Notes: generated by a model from the sequence alone, not told the origin. A stretch of 55,924 bases of DNA from UMGS973 sp045599945 (GCA_045599945.1 JAZRWY010000037.1:1-55924); one strand, 5' to 3'. Numbered from the stretch's first letter, positions 42,151 through 50,534 are shown. Translations and numbers: made by a program.

Positions 42151-43335
42151 CTAGTTGATTATTCTTCTTACACCAAGAATTTTTCTGTATGTTGCGGAAC
42201 CGGTCTTGATTCCCGTTCTCGGATTGCTGGCATGAATGATCTGCCCGCCGCCGGCATACAGAGCCACATGGTTTCCATAGATGATCAGGTCACCAGGCTT
42301 TGCCTCGGAATAGGATACGGATCTTCCGCTTGACAGCTGTGCCCAGGAATTATGCGGAAGAGAATAGCCAAAGTGGGAATATACAGACATGGTAAATCCG
42401 GAGCAGTCAGTACCATGTGTCAGAGAGGATCCTCCATAGACATATGGATTTCCAATGAACTGCCTTGCATAAGCTACAACAGATGATCCTTTGCCGCTTC
42501 CGACACTTGATGTGCCGGAATCCGATGATGAGGCTGCTGCAGATACCGCATTCGGGTCATAGGTCGGTCTTTCTGCCGTTCCCTTATATACAACTCTGGT
42601 CTTTGCCTTCTTCAGCACTTTCTTTGCGGTGATCTTTCTTCCGGTCTCCACGCCGTTTACAGTCGTAACAACAGCATTGATTCTTTTCACGCCGTCTCTG
42701 CCCTTTTTCTCTACTTTGGTTTCGCCCACATACATGTTGGCTGTTTCTATAACCTCTGTCTTATGCTTGATGGTTGTTTCATAGGTGATTTTTTCTTTTG
42801 TAGTAACCTCTATGGAAGGCTTTGGTTCGTAGGTGTTCAGTTCATCACCAATCTGGAGAAAGTCCAGATCCTTGTCTGCATTCCATGCGTCAAGATTTTC
42901 AAAAGGGATATCCAGCTGATCTGCAAGATCCCATGCGGTATCTCCGTCTTTTACCGTATAGGTTGTCGGATTATCCGTTCCTGTCATAAGTACAGTAAGT
43001 TTCTGTTCTATATTATCTACCTGCGGATGCTTTCTGCTGTGCTTCATCTCTTTGGGAACAACAGTCAGTTCCTGCTTCACTGAAACACTTTCAACCTTCT
43101 CCGCATCATTTACATAATAGTTTTTCATGCTGTTAACCAGCTGGTTTCCCTCGTCTTCCGAAGAAACCATCGCAACTTCCTTGCCATCGATGCATACGCT
43201 GTATGGCTCCTTTACCTTTTCTCCCTCTGCTGTAACAGCATATGGAATGGTCAGAACATACCATAGGATAAATGCCAGCACCAGCACTGCTGCTATGATG
43301 GACCCTGTAACGATTGCTTTTTTCTTATTTTCCAT
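42151..43335 (-). CDS. Secreted LysM / NlpC-P60 peptidoglycan endopeptidase (copy 2)
   Basis: A 394-residue paralogue of the neighbouring hydrolase with the same layout: signal anchor (residues 5-28), VCIDGKEVAMVSSEDEGNQL, LysM-like motif (VKDGDTAWDLADQLDI ... LQIGDEL), G5-like region (VNGVETGRKITAKKVLKKAK) and NlpC/P60 domain with catalytic Cys in GTDCSGFTM, His in GNHVALYAG and His in QIIHAS. It differs by a Ser-rich linker (AAASSSDSGTSS) before the catalytic domain. The two genes have separate promoters and terminators, so they can be regulated apart although the promoters are alike. Confidence 0.93.
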   Translation of the reverse strand: MENKKKAIVTGSIIAAVLVLAFILWYVLTIPYAVTAEGEKVKEPYSVCIDGKEVAMVSSEDEGNQLVNSMKNYYVNDAEKVESVSVKQELTVVPKEMKHSRKHPQVDNIEQKLTVLMTGTDNPTTYTVKDGDTAWDLADQLDIPFENLDAWNADKDLDFLQIGDELNTYEPKPSIEVTTKEKITYETTIKHKTEVIETANMYVGETKVEKKGRDGVKRINAVVTTVNGVETGRKITAKKVLKKAKTRVVYKGTAERPTYDPNAVSAAASSSDSGTSSVGSGKGSSVVAYARQFIGNPYVYGGSSLTHGTDCSGFTMSVYSHFGYSLPHNSWAQLSSGRSVSYSEAKPGDLIIYGNHVALYAGGGQIIHASNPRTGIKTGSATYRKILGVRRIIN

Positions 43336-43362
43336 ACTGCTTCTCCTTTTTCACAATTGTCC

Positions 43363-43391
43363 ATTTTACAGTAAAGTGTGGCAAAAGTCAA
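43363..43391 (-). promoter_or_regulatory. Promoter of NlpC/P60 copy 2
   Basis: TTGACT (43391-43386), 17-base spacer, TAAAAT (43368-43363), nearly identical to the promoter of copy 1 including upstream ACTTTCA and the spacer. Confidence 0.82.
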
Positions 43392-43426
43392 TGAAAGTGC
43401 ACATGTTTCAAAAAAATTTCACAAAA

Positions 43427-43445
43427 GAGGGAGAATTACTCCCTC
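43427..43445 (-). terminator. Terminator of the GNAT gene
   Basis: GAGGGAG and CTCCCTC stem directly abutting the stop codon, followed by TTTTGTG on the minus strand. Confidence 0.8.
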
Positions 43446-43919
43446 CTATTCCTTCAGGAAACTTCTGATTCTGTCATTGGTCATGCGGAACCAGTAGCGG
43501 TCATCCAGTTTGTCGGCCCCGATTCCTTCATAATACTTCAGCGATGGTGTATTAAAAGTTCTGCAGACCCAGTCGATTCTGTCATAATCCTTTCTGACAC
43601 ACTCTTCTGCCATGAACTTCAGGATAGAAGTACCAATGCCTTTTCCCCGGAGTTCCTTCTCCACATAGAATATCTCAAGATAGAGATTGAATCTCCCGGT
43701 AAATCCGGATTGAACCACGTTATACAGCCCGATTCCTGCAGGTTTTCCATCATAAAATGCAATGGCAATCTCTGCCGTATGCCCATCCATCATCTGATGC
43801 AGCGTCTCTTCTGTAATGCAGAATGTCTTCTTGTCCATTGACTGGTATTCCCCCAGCTTACAGATATAACTGTAGACTGCAGGAATGTCTTCTTTCACAG
43901 CAAGCCTTGTTTCTATCAT
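43446..43919 (-). CDS. GNAT family N-acetyltransferase
   Basis: A 157-residue acetyl-CoA-dependent acyltransferase. The CoA-binding motif A appears as FYVEKELRGKGIGTSILKFM near residues 86-105 (R-G-x-G-I-G), and motif B as NTPSLKYYEGIGA near 127-139. The acceptor substrate is not predictable; relatives include diamine acetyltransferase-like enzymes. The start at ATG 43919 is eight bases from AGGAGG. It follows the ThpR gene by 17 bases, so the two may share a transcript. Confidence 0.9.
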   Translation of the reverse strand: MIETRLAVKEDIPAVYSYICKLGEYQSMDKKTFCITEETLHQMMDGHTAEIAIAFYDGKPAGIGLYNVVQSGFTGRFNLYLEIFYVEKELRGKGIGTSILKFMAEECVRKDYDRIDWVCRTFNTPSLKYYEGIGADKLDDRYWFRMTNDRIRSFLKE

Positions 43920-43936
43920 TTTCAATACCTCCTCTT

Positions 43937-44545
43937 TTACAGTTTCAGTTTATATACCGGTACATATACTGTTCTGGAGCCATGTCTGACAGATTCCATC
44001 AGCGAAATCTCCCGAACGGTCATGGATGCATTTTCAAATCCCTCCTCAAACCATTCCTCATCAAAATCCGGATATGTCCTGCAGCCTCTTGCCAGAGTAA
44101 TATGGGGATGAAACGGCTTATCATCATAATAGATTCCCGAAGCATCCAGTTCCCGTATAATGGCACTCTGAAGGTCTGCAAGGCGGTCTGTCTCCACCAC
44201 CCTCTTATTTCCGTTTCTGTTCTTTATGACCTTTTTTCCTTTGGATGAAACAGCTTCCCTGTAATACAGCCGGTCTTTTTTGCCTTTTCTCCGGAAAGAT
44301 CCGAATCCGCCAAGAGATAATATCATCGGTTCCGTTTCGATATTCATGAGTGCACGGATCATGCATTCCTTTACAAGCGGCAGGCTCTCTTTTTCCACCT
44401 CATCCAGAAAAGCAAGGGTCAGATGAAGGTTCTCCCTTTCAGTGAAACTCCCTTTTTCTGCTTCCGCCTTCAGATCCTCAATGTTATATTCCAGTTCTTC
44501 CAGAATATCCTCCGTAAAATTGATTGCTATGAATAGTCTCATCAT
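43937..44545 (-). CDS. thpR: RNA 2',3'-cyclic phosphodiesterase (2'-5' RNA ligase family)
   Basis: A 202-residue member of the 2H phosphoesterase superfamily; ThpR enzymes open 2',3'-cyclic phosphates and can ligate tRNA halves in vitro. Two catalytic H-x-T/S-h motifs are visible: HLTLAF near residues 41-46 and HPHITLAR near 147-154. The N-terminus RLFIAINF is typical. A basic insert (GSFRRKGKKDR) separates the halves. The natural role is unknown. Confidence 0.92.
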   Translation of the reverse strand: MMRLFIAINFTEDILEELEYNIEDLKAEAEKGSFTERENLHLTLAFLDEVEKESLPLVKECMIRALMNIETEPMILSLGGFGSFRRKGKKDRLYYREAVSSKGKKVIKNRNGNKRVVETDRLADLQSAIIRELDASGIYYDDKPFHPHITLARGCRTYPDFDEEWFEEGFENASMTVREISLMESVRHGSRTVYVPVYKLKL

Positions 44546-44558
44546 AATCTCCTATGAA

Positions 44559-44583
44559 ACAGGCCTGCAAAATGCAGGCCTGT
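44559..44583 (-). terminator. Terminator of the DUF134-mrp operon
   Basis: ACAGGCCTGC and GCAGGCCTGT form a 10-bp perfect stem with a five-base loop, then TTTCATAGG on the minus strand, 13 bases after the mrp stop. Confidence 0.8.
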
Positions 44584-44596
44584 CGTTTTCATTCTA

Positions 44597-45868
44597 TTAG
44601 CAGCAGCTTCCGCAGCATCCGCCGCAGCCGCCTTCTGATCCATGTCCGCCGCAGCTGCCATCTGCATAGCTGTATTCCAGAGTTCCTTCCACAAATGCTT
44701 TCATCACTTCATCTGCCTTTCCGGATATGCCCGGAAGATAAAGGATTCCTGCCTGCGCAAGGCCCATCTGAGCCTGCTCTCCAATGCTTCCTATAATGAC
44801 AACTTCCGCGCCTGCTTCTTCCAGCAGCGCAACTGCTCCATGATGTCCTCCCTTGTTCTCTATAAGGTATGAATCCGTAATGGTAAGTCCGGACAGCTTA
44901 TAGATTTTAAACTGCGGGCAGTGACCGAAATGCTCGCATACATTTCCGTCTTCATATGCTACGGCAATGACACCTTCCTCATCACCGGCCATTTCTTCGC
45001 ATGGCTCCATGCAGCTTTCACAATCGCCGTCACAAGGAAGCGGTTCTTCCATTCCTTCCAGGCTTTCCAATGTCTCCACCATCGGCATGATTGCTTCAAT
45101 TTCTGCAAGCTCAATCATTCCTCTGTCGCAGGCTGCTGCAATCTTCGGGTCGATTGGAAGTTTTACAACTGCATCGATTCCATATTTCGCTGCAACTGCC
45201 TCAATGCCGCTGATGCCAAAAATCGCATGCTGCTTTCCGCAGTCCGGGCATTCAAAATATGACATGTTTTCAACCATTCCAATGACCGGAACATTCATCA
45301 TGTCCGCCATCTTTACAGCCTTTTCAACAATCATGGAAACAAGATCCTGCGGTGTTGTAACAATGACAACGCCGTCAATCGGAAGTGACTGAAATACGGT
45401 CAATGCAACGTCACCGGTTCCTGGAGGCATATCCACCAGCATGAAATCAACATCTCCCCATTTTACATCGGTCCAGAACTGTTTCACTGCTCCGCCAATG
45501 ACAGGACCTCTCCACACTACCGGATCTGTATCGTTTTCCAGAAGATTATTCATGCTCATCATTTTGATTCCGGTCTTTGTCTTGATTGGAATGATTCCTT
45601 CCGTATCTGCCACTGCCAGTTTTGTAGCACCAAATGCTCTTGGAATGGATGGGCCGGTAATATCCGCATCCATGATGGCTACGCTGTATCCTTCTCTTCT
45701 TAAGGCTACTGCAAGCATGGAAGTAACGGATGATTTACCTACGCCGCCTTTTCCGGATACAACCCCGATAATCTTCTTGACATTTGTTGTTGCCAATGGT
45801 TTTTCAATAAAATCTCTTTCTTCACAGTTTGAACTGCAGCTGCTGCAGTCATGATTACAATCTGCCAT
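44597..45868 (-). CDS. mrp: Mrp/NBP35-type Fe-S cluster carrier fused to a dinitrogenase-cofactor-like domain
   Basis: A 423-residue cytoplasmic P-loop protein for iron-sulphur cluster assembly or transfer. The N-terminus has a CNHDCSSCSSNC cysteine cluster; the deviant Walker A SGKGGVGKSS is near residues 39-48, followed by MDADITGPSIPR and the DMPPGTGD switch. CPDCGKQ near 215 is the C-x-x-C cluster site. Residues about 300-400 form a NifX/NifB-type (DUF dinitrogenase iron-molybdenum cofactor) domain with CEHFGHCPQF. The last 20 residues are glycine/cysteine-rich with six Cys. Such Mrp-NifX fusions occur in anaerobes. The gene follows the DUF134 gene by 12 bases. Confidence 0.93.
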   Translation of the reverse strand: MADCNHDCSSCSSNCEERDFIEKPLATTNVKKIIGVVSGKGGVGKSSVTSMLAVALRREGYSVAIMDADITGPSIPRAFGATKLAVADTEGIIPIKTKTGIKMMSMNNLLENDTDPVVWRGPVIGGAVKQFWTDVKWGDVDFMLVDMPPGTGDVALTVFQSLPIDGVVIVTTPQDLVSMIVEKAVKMADMMNVPVIGMVENMSYFECPDCGKQHAIFGISGIEAVAAKYGIDAVVKLPIDPKIAAACDRGMIELAEIEAIMPMVETLESLEGMEEPLPCDGDCESCMEPCEEMAGDEEGVIAVAYEDGNVCEHFGHCPQFKIYKLSGLTITDSYLIENKGGHHGAVALLEEAGAEVVIIGSIGEQAQMGLAQAGILYLPGISGKADEVMKAFVEGTLEYSYADGSCGGHGSEGGCGGCCGSCC

Positions 45869-45880
45869 GATGTATTCCTC

Positions 45881-46270
45881 CTATTCGTCTGTCTTCTCCA
45901 CGCCTGCCGTATCCAGGAGGCGCAATTCTTCTATGTCCTTGAGGATGCTGCATGCACCGGTCTTGCAGTCTTCGATTTCACCACCGCATAATCTGTATCT
46001 CCCCCCGGTGATGACCAGCTGCCTGCCATTCACAATTGCATCTGCAATCTTTTTTCTTGCACTGGCATAGATTTCCGTTACGGTTGTTCTGGAAATATCC
46101 ATGCTTTCTGCACATTCCTCATGTGTATGGCCTTCCAGATCCACAATCCGGATTACCTCATATTCATCTATTGTAAGCGTAATGCTTTCGCCTTCCTTAC
46201 TGCCTTCCGCCCTGAAATCTGTATATTCAGGCTCATGGCATACACGGCGATATCTCTGTGGTCTTGGCAT
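45881..46270 (-). CDS. DUF134 family HTH protein
   Basis: A 129-residue DNA-binding-type protein of the DUF134 family, nearly always next to mrp or NifX-type genes. It begins MPRPQRYRRVC and has a sigma-factor-like helix-turn-helix (LTIDEYEVIRIVDLEGHTHEECAESMDISRTTV near residues 35-70), then a RYRLCGG cysteine region. It probably senses or regulates metal or cluster supply; no target is known. AGGAGG precedes the ATG by five bases. A divergent promoter for murT lies upstream. Confidence 0.92.
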   Translation of the reverse strand: MPRPQRYRRVCHEPEYTDFRAEGSKEGESITLTIDEYEVIRIVDLEGHTHEECAESMDISRTTVTEIYASARKKIADAIVNGRQLVITGGRYRLCGGEIEDCKTGACSILKDIEELRLLDTAGVEKTDE

Positions 46271-46296
46271 ATGAACCTCCTATTCGGCATATGTCG

Positions 46297-46325
46297 AGTT
46301 TATCATATTTCCCAAGTTCTATCAA
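46297..46325 (-). promoter_or_regulatory. Promoter of the DUF134-mrp operon
   Basis: TTGATA (46325-46320), 17-base spacer, TAAACT (46302-46297) on the minus strand. It is arranged back to back with the murT promoter. Confidence 0.7.
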
Positions 46326-46333
46326 GGATATTA

Positions 46334-46362
46334 TTGTTTTTACTCATTAAAGAATGTATAAT
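46334..46362 (+). promoter_or_regulatory. murT-gatD promoter, giving a nearly leaderless mRNA
   Basis: TTGTTT (46334-46339), 17-base spacer, TATAAT (46357-46362). The murT ATG at 46372 is only nine bases after the -10 box, so the expected leader is about one to three bases and has no ribosome site. Confidence 0.75.
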
Positions 46363-46371
46363 TTAAATGTT

Positions 46372-47745
46372 ATGAAGAAATTAAGAATATCCATGGCGAT
46401 TGCCGCATGTAAATCGTCCAGAACACTGATTCGGATGCTGGGAAGAGGCGGTACCGACATGCCCGGCAGGATAGCAATGAAAATCTGTCCTGACCTGTTA
46501 AAGGAGCTCTCCAGAAATGTAACAACATATATTGTTACCGGAACAAACGGAAAAACCACAAGCTCCAGAATGTTGGAACAATGCTTCATCGACAGCGGAA
46601 AATCCTATCTTGCGAACAAGACCGGTGCAAACCTTCTGACAGGCATCACCGCCGAGTTTGCAGCCAATGCATCCCTCAGCGGAAAAATGAAAGTAGATTA
46701 TGCACTGGTGGAAGCAGATGAGGCTGCCTTCAAGATGGTAGGTCTCTATACCGATCCTGCATATGTGCTCGTTACGAATGTTTTCAGAGATCAGCTGGAC
46801 AGATATGGTGAGATCACTCACACGTTAAACAATATTAAAATCGGACTTACCAATTCGCCTCATGCAAAGGTATACATCAATGCTGACTGTTCCCTGTCTG
46901 CATCCTTAAGAGATGAAATCCCGAATGAAATCAGATTCTTCGGCGTAGATGTCCCAATCTACAAGGAAGCAGTAACGGAAGTATCTGATGCTCCATACTG
47001 CATCAAATGCAAGACAGAATATGAATATTCATACAGAACCTACGGCCATCTGGGCGGATATTACTGCCCTGCCTGCGGATACAGAAGGCCTGACCCTGAT
47101 GTATCCGTAACGGAAGTGATTTCCACGGATGAAGAAAGTTCCAGAGTAAAGATGAATATCTACGGAACAGAAAAAGTCATCGATATCAATCTTCCGGGCG
47201 GATATAACATCTACAATGCGGCAGGCGTTACTGCAATGACTGTAGATGCGGAATTTACCCCGGATAATGCCTACGAAGCGCTCGCAAACTTTGAATGCGG
47301 ATTCGGCCGTATGGAAAAGTTCGAAATGGGCGGAAATGACGTTCAGATGATACTGATTAAAAATCCTGCAGGCTGCAATCAGGTATTGAATTTTCTTTCC
47401 AATCTTTCACAGCCTTCAGCATTTACCGTATGCCTGAATGACAATGATGCGGATGGAACAGACATTTCATGGATCTGGGATGTTAACTTTGAAGATCTGG
47501 CGGAAAACCAAATGCTCACGGATCTGTTTGTATCCGGCAAACGTGCCGATGACATGGCTGTCAGATTCAAATATGCAGGCTTTGCGCCTGAAAAGATTCA
47601 TGTCATCAAAGACTATGACAGACTCATTGAAGCCATGGAAAATCAGGAACATCCATGCTACATCATGCCTACCTATACAAGCATGCTGGATCTGAGAGAT
47701 CATATCGTTAAAAAATACGGACTTAAGGAATTCTGGGAGAAATAA
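46372..47745 (+). CDS. murT: Lipid II isoglutaminyl synthase subunit MurT
   Basis: A 457-residue Mur-ligase-like enzyme that, with GatD, amidates the D-Glu of lipid II to D-isoglutamine at the membrane's inner face. The ATP loop TGTNGKTTSS is near residues 56-65. A four-Cys zinc ribbon insert (CIKC ... CPAC, near 205-235) marks MurT and separates it from MurE/FolC. The C-terminal domain carries DNDADGTDISWIWD near 360, with the Asp implicated in catalysis. The start at 46372 is chosen over 46354, which lies within the promoter. Promoter geometry implies a leaderless transcript. gatD starts three bases after its stop. Confidence 0.94.
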   Translation: MKKLRISMAIAACKSSRTLIRMLGRGGTDMPGRIAMKICPDLLKELSRNVTTYIVTGTNGKTTSSRMLEQCFIDSGKSYLANKTGANLLTGITAEFAANASLSGKMKVDYALVEADEAAFKMVGLYTDPAYVLVTNVFRDQLDRYGEITHTLNNIKIGLTNSPHAKVYINADCSLSASLRDEIPNEIRFFGVDVPIYKEAVTEVSDAPYCIKCKTEYEYSYRTYGHLGGYYCPACGYRRPDPDVSVTEVISTDEESSRVKMNIYGTEKVIDINLPGGYNIYNAAGVTAMTVDAEFTPDNAYEALANFECGFGRMEKFEMGGNDVQMILIKNPAGCNQVLNFLSNLSQPSAFTVCLNDNDADGTDISWIWDVNFEDLAENQMLTDLFVSGKRADDMAVRFKYAGFAPEKIHVIKDYDRLIEAMENQEHPCYIMPTYTSMLDLRDHIVKKYGLKEFWEK

Positions 47746-47748
47746 CAA

Positions 47749-48480
47749 ATGGAATTAAAAATATGCCACCTCTACCCTGACATCTTAAATCTCTATGGCG
47801 ATCAGGGAAACATCCGCTGCATGAAGCAGAGGCTCGCCTGGAGAGGAATCGGTGCTGAAGTGACAGAGGTTTCAATTGGAGATACCGCAGATTTTAAAGA
47901 CTTTGACATCTTCTTCATCGGCGGCGGCCAGGACTTTGAGCAGGGCATCCTGCTGGATGACCTTGCAAAAGGCAAGGCGGAAGAAATAAAGGCAGCCGTC
48001 AATGACGGCAGGACATTTCTGACCATCTGCGGCGGGTACCAGATGCTTGGTGCCTATTACAAGACATGGGACGGCCAGATGTGTGATTTCATCGGCGCCA
48101 TCGATTACTATACGCAAGGTGTACAGGAACGAATGATTGGAAATTTCATGTTTCAGACAGGAGAAGAATCCGGAAACACCATTGTCGTCGGTTTCGAAAA
48201 CCATTCAGGAAAGACCTTCCTCGGAGAAGGTGTAAAACCGCTTGGAACCATTCTTTCCGGATATGGCAATAATGGTGAAGACAAAACGGAGGGAGTCAGA
48301 TACAATAATGTATTCGGTTCATACAGTCACGGACCTATCCTTCCAAAAAACCCGGTCTTTGCGGATTTCATTCTGAAGACTGCGCTGGAAAGAAAATATG
48401 GCTCCTACGACTTCCCTCCTCTGGATGATACATTGGAACAGAATGCAAATGAATACATGAAAGACAGATTGTCCAGATAA
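47749..48480 (+). CDS. gatD: Lipid II isoglutaminyl synthase subunit GatD
   Basis: A 243-residue class I glutamine amidotransferase (CobB/CobQ-like) that supplies ammonia to MurT. The nucleophile elbow is TICGGYQMLG near residues 92-101 with catalytic Cys94; the catalytic His is in YSHGPILPKNP near 189. HLYPDILNLYGDQGN near the start and FIGGGQDFEQ near 58 are family features. It forms a two-gene operon with murT and ends at a terminator shared with the opposite NUDIX gene. Confidence 0.95.
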   Translation: MELKICHLYPDILNLYGDQGNIRCMKQRLAWRGIGAEVTEVSIGDTADFKDFDIFFIGGGQDFEQGILLDDLAKGKAEEIKAAVNDGRTFLTICGGYQMLGAYYKTWDGQMCDFIGAIDYYTQGVQERMIGNFMFQTGEESGNTIVVGFENHSGKTFLGEGVKPLGTILSGYGNNGEDKTEGVRYNNVFGSYSHGPILPKNPVFADFILKTALERKYGSYDFPPLDDTLEQNANEYMKDRLSR

Positions 48481-48485
48481 TACGA

Positions 48486-48506
48486 ATGGGTGCCGCAGGC
48501 ACCCAT
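48486..48506. terminator. Bidirectional terminator between gatD and NUDIX genes
   Basis: ATGGGTGCC and GGCACCCAT form a 9-bp stem with loop GCA. TTTCTGTTAT follows on the plus strand; on the minus strand the tail is TCGTATTAT. It serves two converging genes. Confidence 0.82.
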
Positions 48507-48511
48507 TTCTG

Positions 48512-48979
48512 TTATATTCTTTTTCCATCCAGATAGGCCTCTTTCAGGTCATATCCGGAATATATGAGTCTCATTCGGAAAAACCCTGCTTTTCCCAGAA
48601 CGAAAGGCATGAACAGCCGGTCTCCTTCCCACATGTCAAGCTCCATGATCCGTTCTTTTTCAATCCACGCAAAAGTACCTTCATCATCCACCGGTTCTGC
48701 AGCCTTTTCGAAATCCGAACATGTAAAGATGTGCATGATTTCATTCTCAAAGATGTCATTTTCGAAAAAGACTTCTCCCCGGTATTCCAGCTTTGTGCAT
48801 GCAAATCCGGTTTCTTCCAGAACTTCCCTTCTGGCACAGGAATCCGGCGTTTCTCCAGGCTCAGATTTACCGCCTGCAGCAATCCATTTTCCCGCATTCA
48901 TGTCAATTTCTTTTTTATTTCTGTAGAGCATCAGATATTTTCCATCCTGCTCCAGATAGACTTGTGTTGTTTCTTTCAT
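48512..48979 (-). CDS. NUDIX hydrolase (MutT-like)
   Basis: A 155-residue nucleotide-diphosphate hydrolase, probably removing oxidised dNTPs. The Nudix box GGKSEPGETPDSCARREVLEETGF is at residues about 37-60 and is complete (G-x5-E-x7-R-E-V-x-E-E-x-G). The start at 48979 is four bases after the EFR1 stop; no clear ribosome site is seen, so translation is probably coupled. A frame from 49018 would overlap the EFR1 end and lacks family similarity. Confidence 0.9.
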   Translation of the reverse strand: MKETTQVYLEQDGKYLMLYRNKKEIDMNAGKWIAAGGKSEPGETPDSCARREVLEETGFACTKLEYRGEVFFENDIFENEIMHIFTCSDFEKAAEPVDDEGTFAWIEKERIMELDMWEGDRLFMPFVLGKAGFFRMRLIYSGYDLKEAYLDGKRI

Positions 48980-48983
48980 CGTT

Positions 48984-49805
48984 TTACAAGAAGTACTCGT
49001 TCTTTGCTCTTTCAGCATATGTTTTCTCTAAGAAATCCTTGTGGTAGACATAACCCGGATCATCAAAGGATTTGGCCTGCCTCTTGCAGAATTTGATGCA
49101 TGCGCTGCATTTGATACACATGCCGCGAATTTCCTGCGGATTGTTGTAATCGATGGAATCCATCGGGCAGGTCGGCACGCACTTTCTGCACTTTCTGCAC
49201 TTTGATGGATCCGTTACAGGCTTCGCCTTGATGAAATTCAGTTCATTTCCTGCTTCATCCTTTGCCACATAATATGGCCTGTAAGGTGCTGGCTCTCCCG
49301 GAAGCTCAATCATTTCAAACGCATCAGACCCTTCTATTTTTTTCACCACGCTGGAAATGAAAGGCCATAATTCCATCAGATCCTCTTCATCCGGTCTTCC
49401 CGCTCCGAGAACTTCAGAAAATGCATGCTCTGCAGACATTGCACATCCTGCAATGCAGCGGATGCCAGCCTTTTCCATGATATCTCTTAATTCAATGAGA
49501 GAATCATCATATGCTCTGTTTCCAAAAGTAACAACCGGAATGCCGAATGCACCGATTCCGTTCATTCTGCTCAAGAATTCAAGAAGCACATTGGGAACTC
49601 TGCCTGCATAGGTAGGAACACCAAGTACCACAATATCTCCCTTGCTGAACAGCAGGCCCTTCTTTCTTGCAACCGGTTTTGTAAATTCATGCACCTTATA
49701 GTCACAATCCAGCCTTGCAGCAAGATTTGCTGCGATTCTTGTCGTTACCAGCTCTGTTGAACCATTGGGGCTAAAATATACCGCCCATACCTTATTCGCT
49801 TTCAT
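48984..49805 (-). CDS. EFR1-type flavodoxin/ferredoxin fusion protein
   Basis: A 273-residue electron-transfer protein of anaerobes. Residues about 1-150 are a flavodoxin-like domain (YFSPNGSTELVT as phosphate loop, VVLGVPTYAGRVPN). Residues about 195-250 are a two-cluster ferredoxin with C-x2-C-x2-C-x3-C patterns (CRKCRKCVPTCP and CIKCSACIKFC). Fits the EFR1 family (EF-hand-like naming is historical); redox partner unknown. Start ATG at 49805 behind GGAGG; the open frame extends to 49877 without a ribosome site. It precedes the NUDIX gene by four bases. Confidence 0.92.
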   Translation of the reverse strand: MKANKVWAVYFSPNGSTELVTTRIAANLAARLDCDYKVHEFTKPVARKKGLLFSKGDIVVLGVPTYAGRVPNVLLEFLSRMNGIGAFGIPVVTFGNRAYDDSLIELRDIMEKAGIRCIAGCAMSAEHAFSEVLGAGRPDEEDLMELWPFISSVVKKIEGSDAFEMIELPGEPAPYRPYYVAKDEAGNELNFIKAKPVTDPSKCRKCRKCVPTCPMDSIDYNNPQEIRGMCIKCSACIKFCKRQAKSFDDPGYVYHKDFLEKTYAERAKNEYFL

Positions 49806-49872
49806 TACAACCTCCATTATATTATTCTCCAGACAGACCAGACTTCTGACTGCCATGTTCTTTTCCCGACTG

Positions 49873-49910
49873 TTCATAAAAGCAGATTCACCTGCATCTG
49901 CTTTTATGAA
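49873..49910 (-). terminator. Long hairpin between LMW phosphatase and EFR1 genes
   Basis: TTCATAAAAGCAGAT and ATCTGCTTTTATGAA are 15-bp perfect inverted repeats with an eight-base loop. It follows the LMW phosphatase stop by 17 bases and is probably its terminator; half of the stem's 3' arm is a T run. Confidence 0.75.
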
Positions 49911-49927
49911 TCCTATTTGTTATCTTT

Positions 49928-50377
49928 CTATTCATCAATCACTCTGACAAAAGCTTCCAGACCTGTCATAATATCCGCATAAGTCTCCTCAAAATCCCTG
50001 GTATACCACGGATCTGCTATGCTCCGGTCAATTCCTGCAAAATCCAGGAGCTTGCACACCTTCCCGTCAGGATCTCCACCGCATATCCTTATGATATTAC
50101 GCACATTGGCGTCATCCATGCCGATGATATGGTCGAAGGAGTCGTACTCATCCTTTCTCATCTGACGTGCACCTCTAGGTGTAAACGGTATTCCCTTCTC
50201 CTTAAGAAGTTTCTTTACAGGAGGATATGTATCGTTACCGATCTCTTCTCTGCTTGTAGCAGCAGACTCCACATGCACATCATCTCTTCCCATTTTTTTG
50301 AGCATGTCTTTTAATGCAAATTCCGCCATGGTAGATCTGCATATATTGCCATGGCAGATAAATAGAATCTTTATCAT
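49928..50377 (-). CDS. Low molecular weight protein-tyrosine-phosphatase
   Basis: A 149-residue cytoplasmic phosphatase. The P-loop CHGNICRST at residues 8-16 (C-x5-R-S/T) holds the catalytic Cys8 and Arg14, and the general acid is in ADPWYTRDF near residue 123. Gram-positive relatives dephosphorylate tyrosine kinases of polysaccharide synthesis or arginine-phosphorylated proteins; the target here is not known. No obvious operon partner. GGAGGG lies ten bases before the ATG. Confidence 0.94.
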   Translation of the reverse strand: MIKILFICHGNICRSTMAEFALKDMLKKMGRDDVHVESAATSREEIGNDTYPPVKKLLKEKGIPFTPRGARQMRKDEYDSFDHIIGMDDANVRNIIRICGGDPDGKVCKLLDFAGIDRSIADPWYTRDFEETYADIMTGLEAFVRVIDE

Positions 50378-50517
50378 TGTATCTTAACTCCCTCCAATGC
50401 ACGATAACGCCCTGTTATGCTCCTTTCGCCACTTAACACTTACATATGAAACAGCGGTATTATGCGTCTTTAAAGAGCACCACTAGAAGATTCATAGCAG
50501 TCAAATCGTAGTTCATT

Positions 50518-50534
50518 AGCGATAGGCTATCGCT
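50518..50534. other. Short palindrome in the LMW phosphatase upstream region
   Basis: AGCGATAG-G-CTATCGCT, an 8-bp perfect inverted repeat around one base. The 230-base gap 50378-50605 otherwise shows nothing gene-like. It could be a regulator site for the phosphatase gene. Confidence 0.35.

Noticed and set aside
46354..46371. Upstream ATG of murT at 46354
   Set aside because: It lies inside the promoter (before and across the -10 box) and adds six residues with no family match; the ATG at 46372 is used instead.
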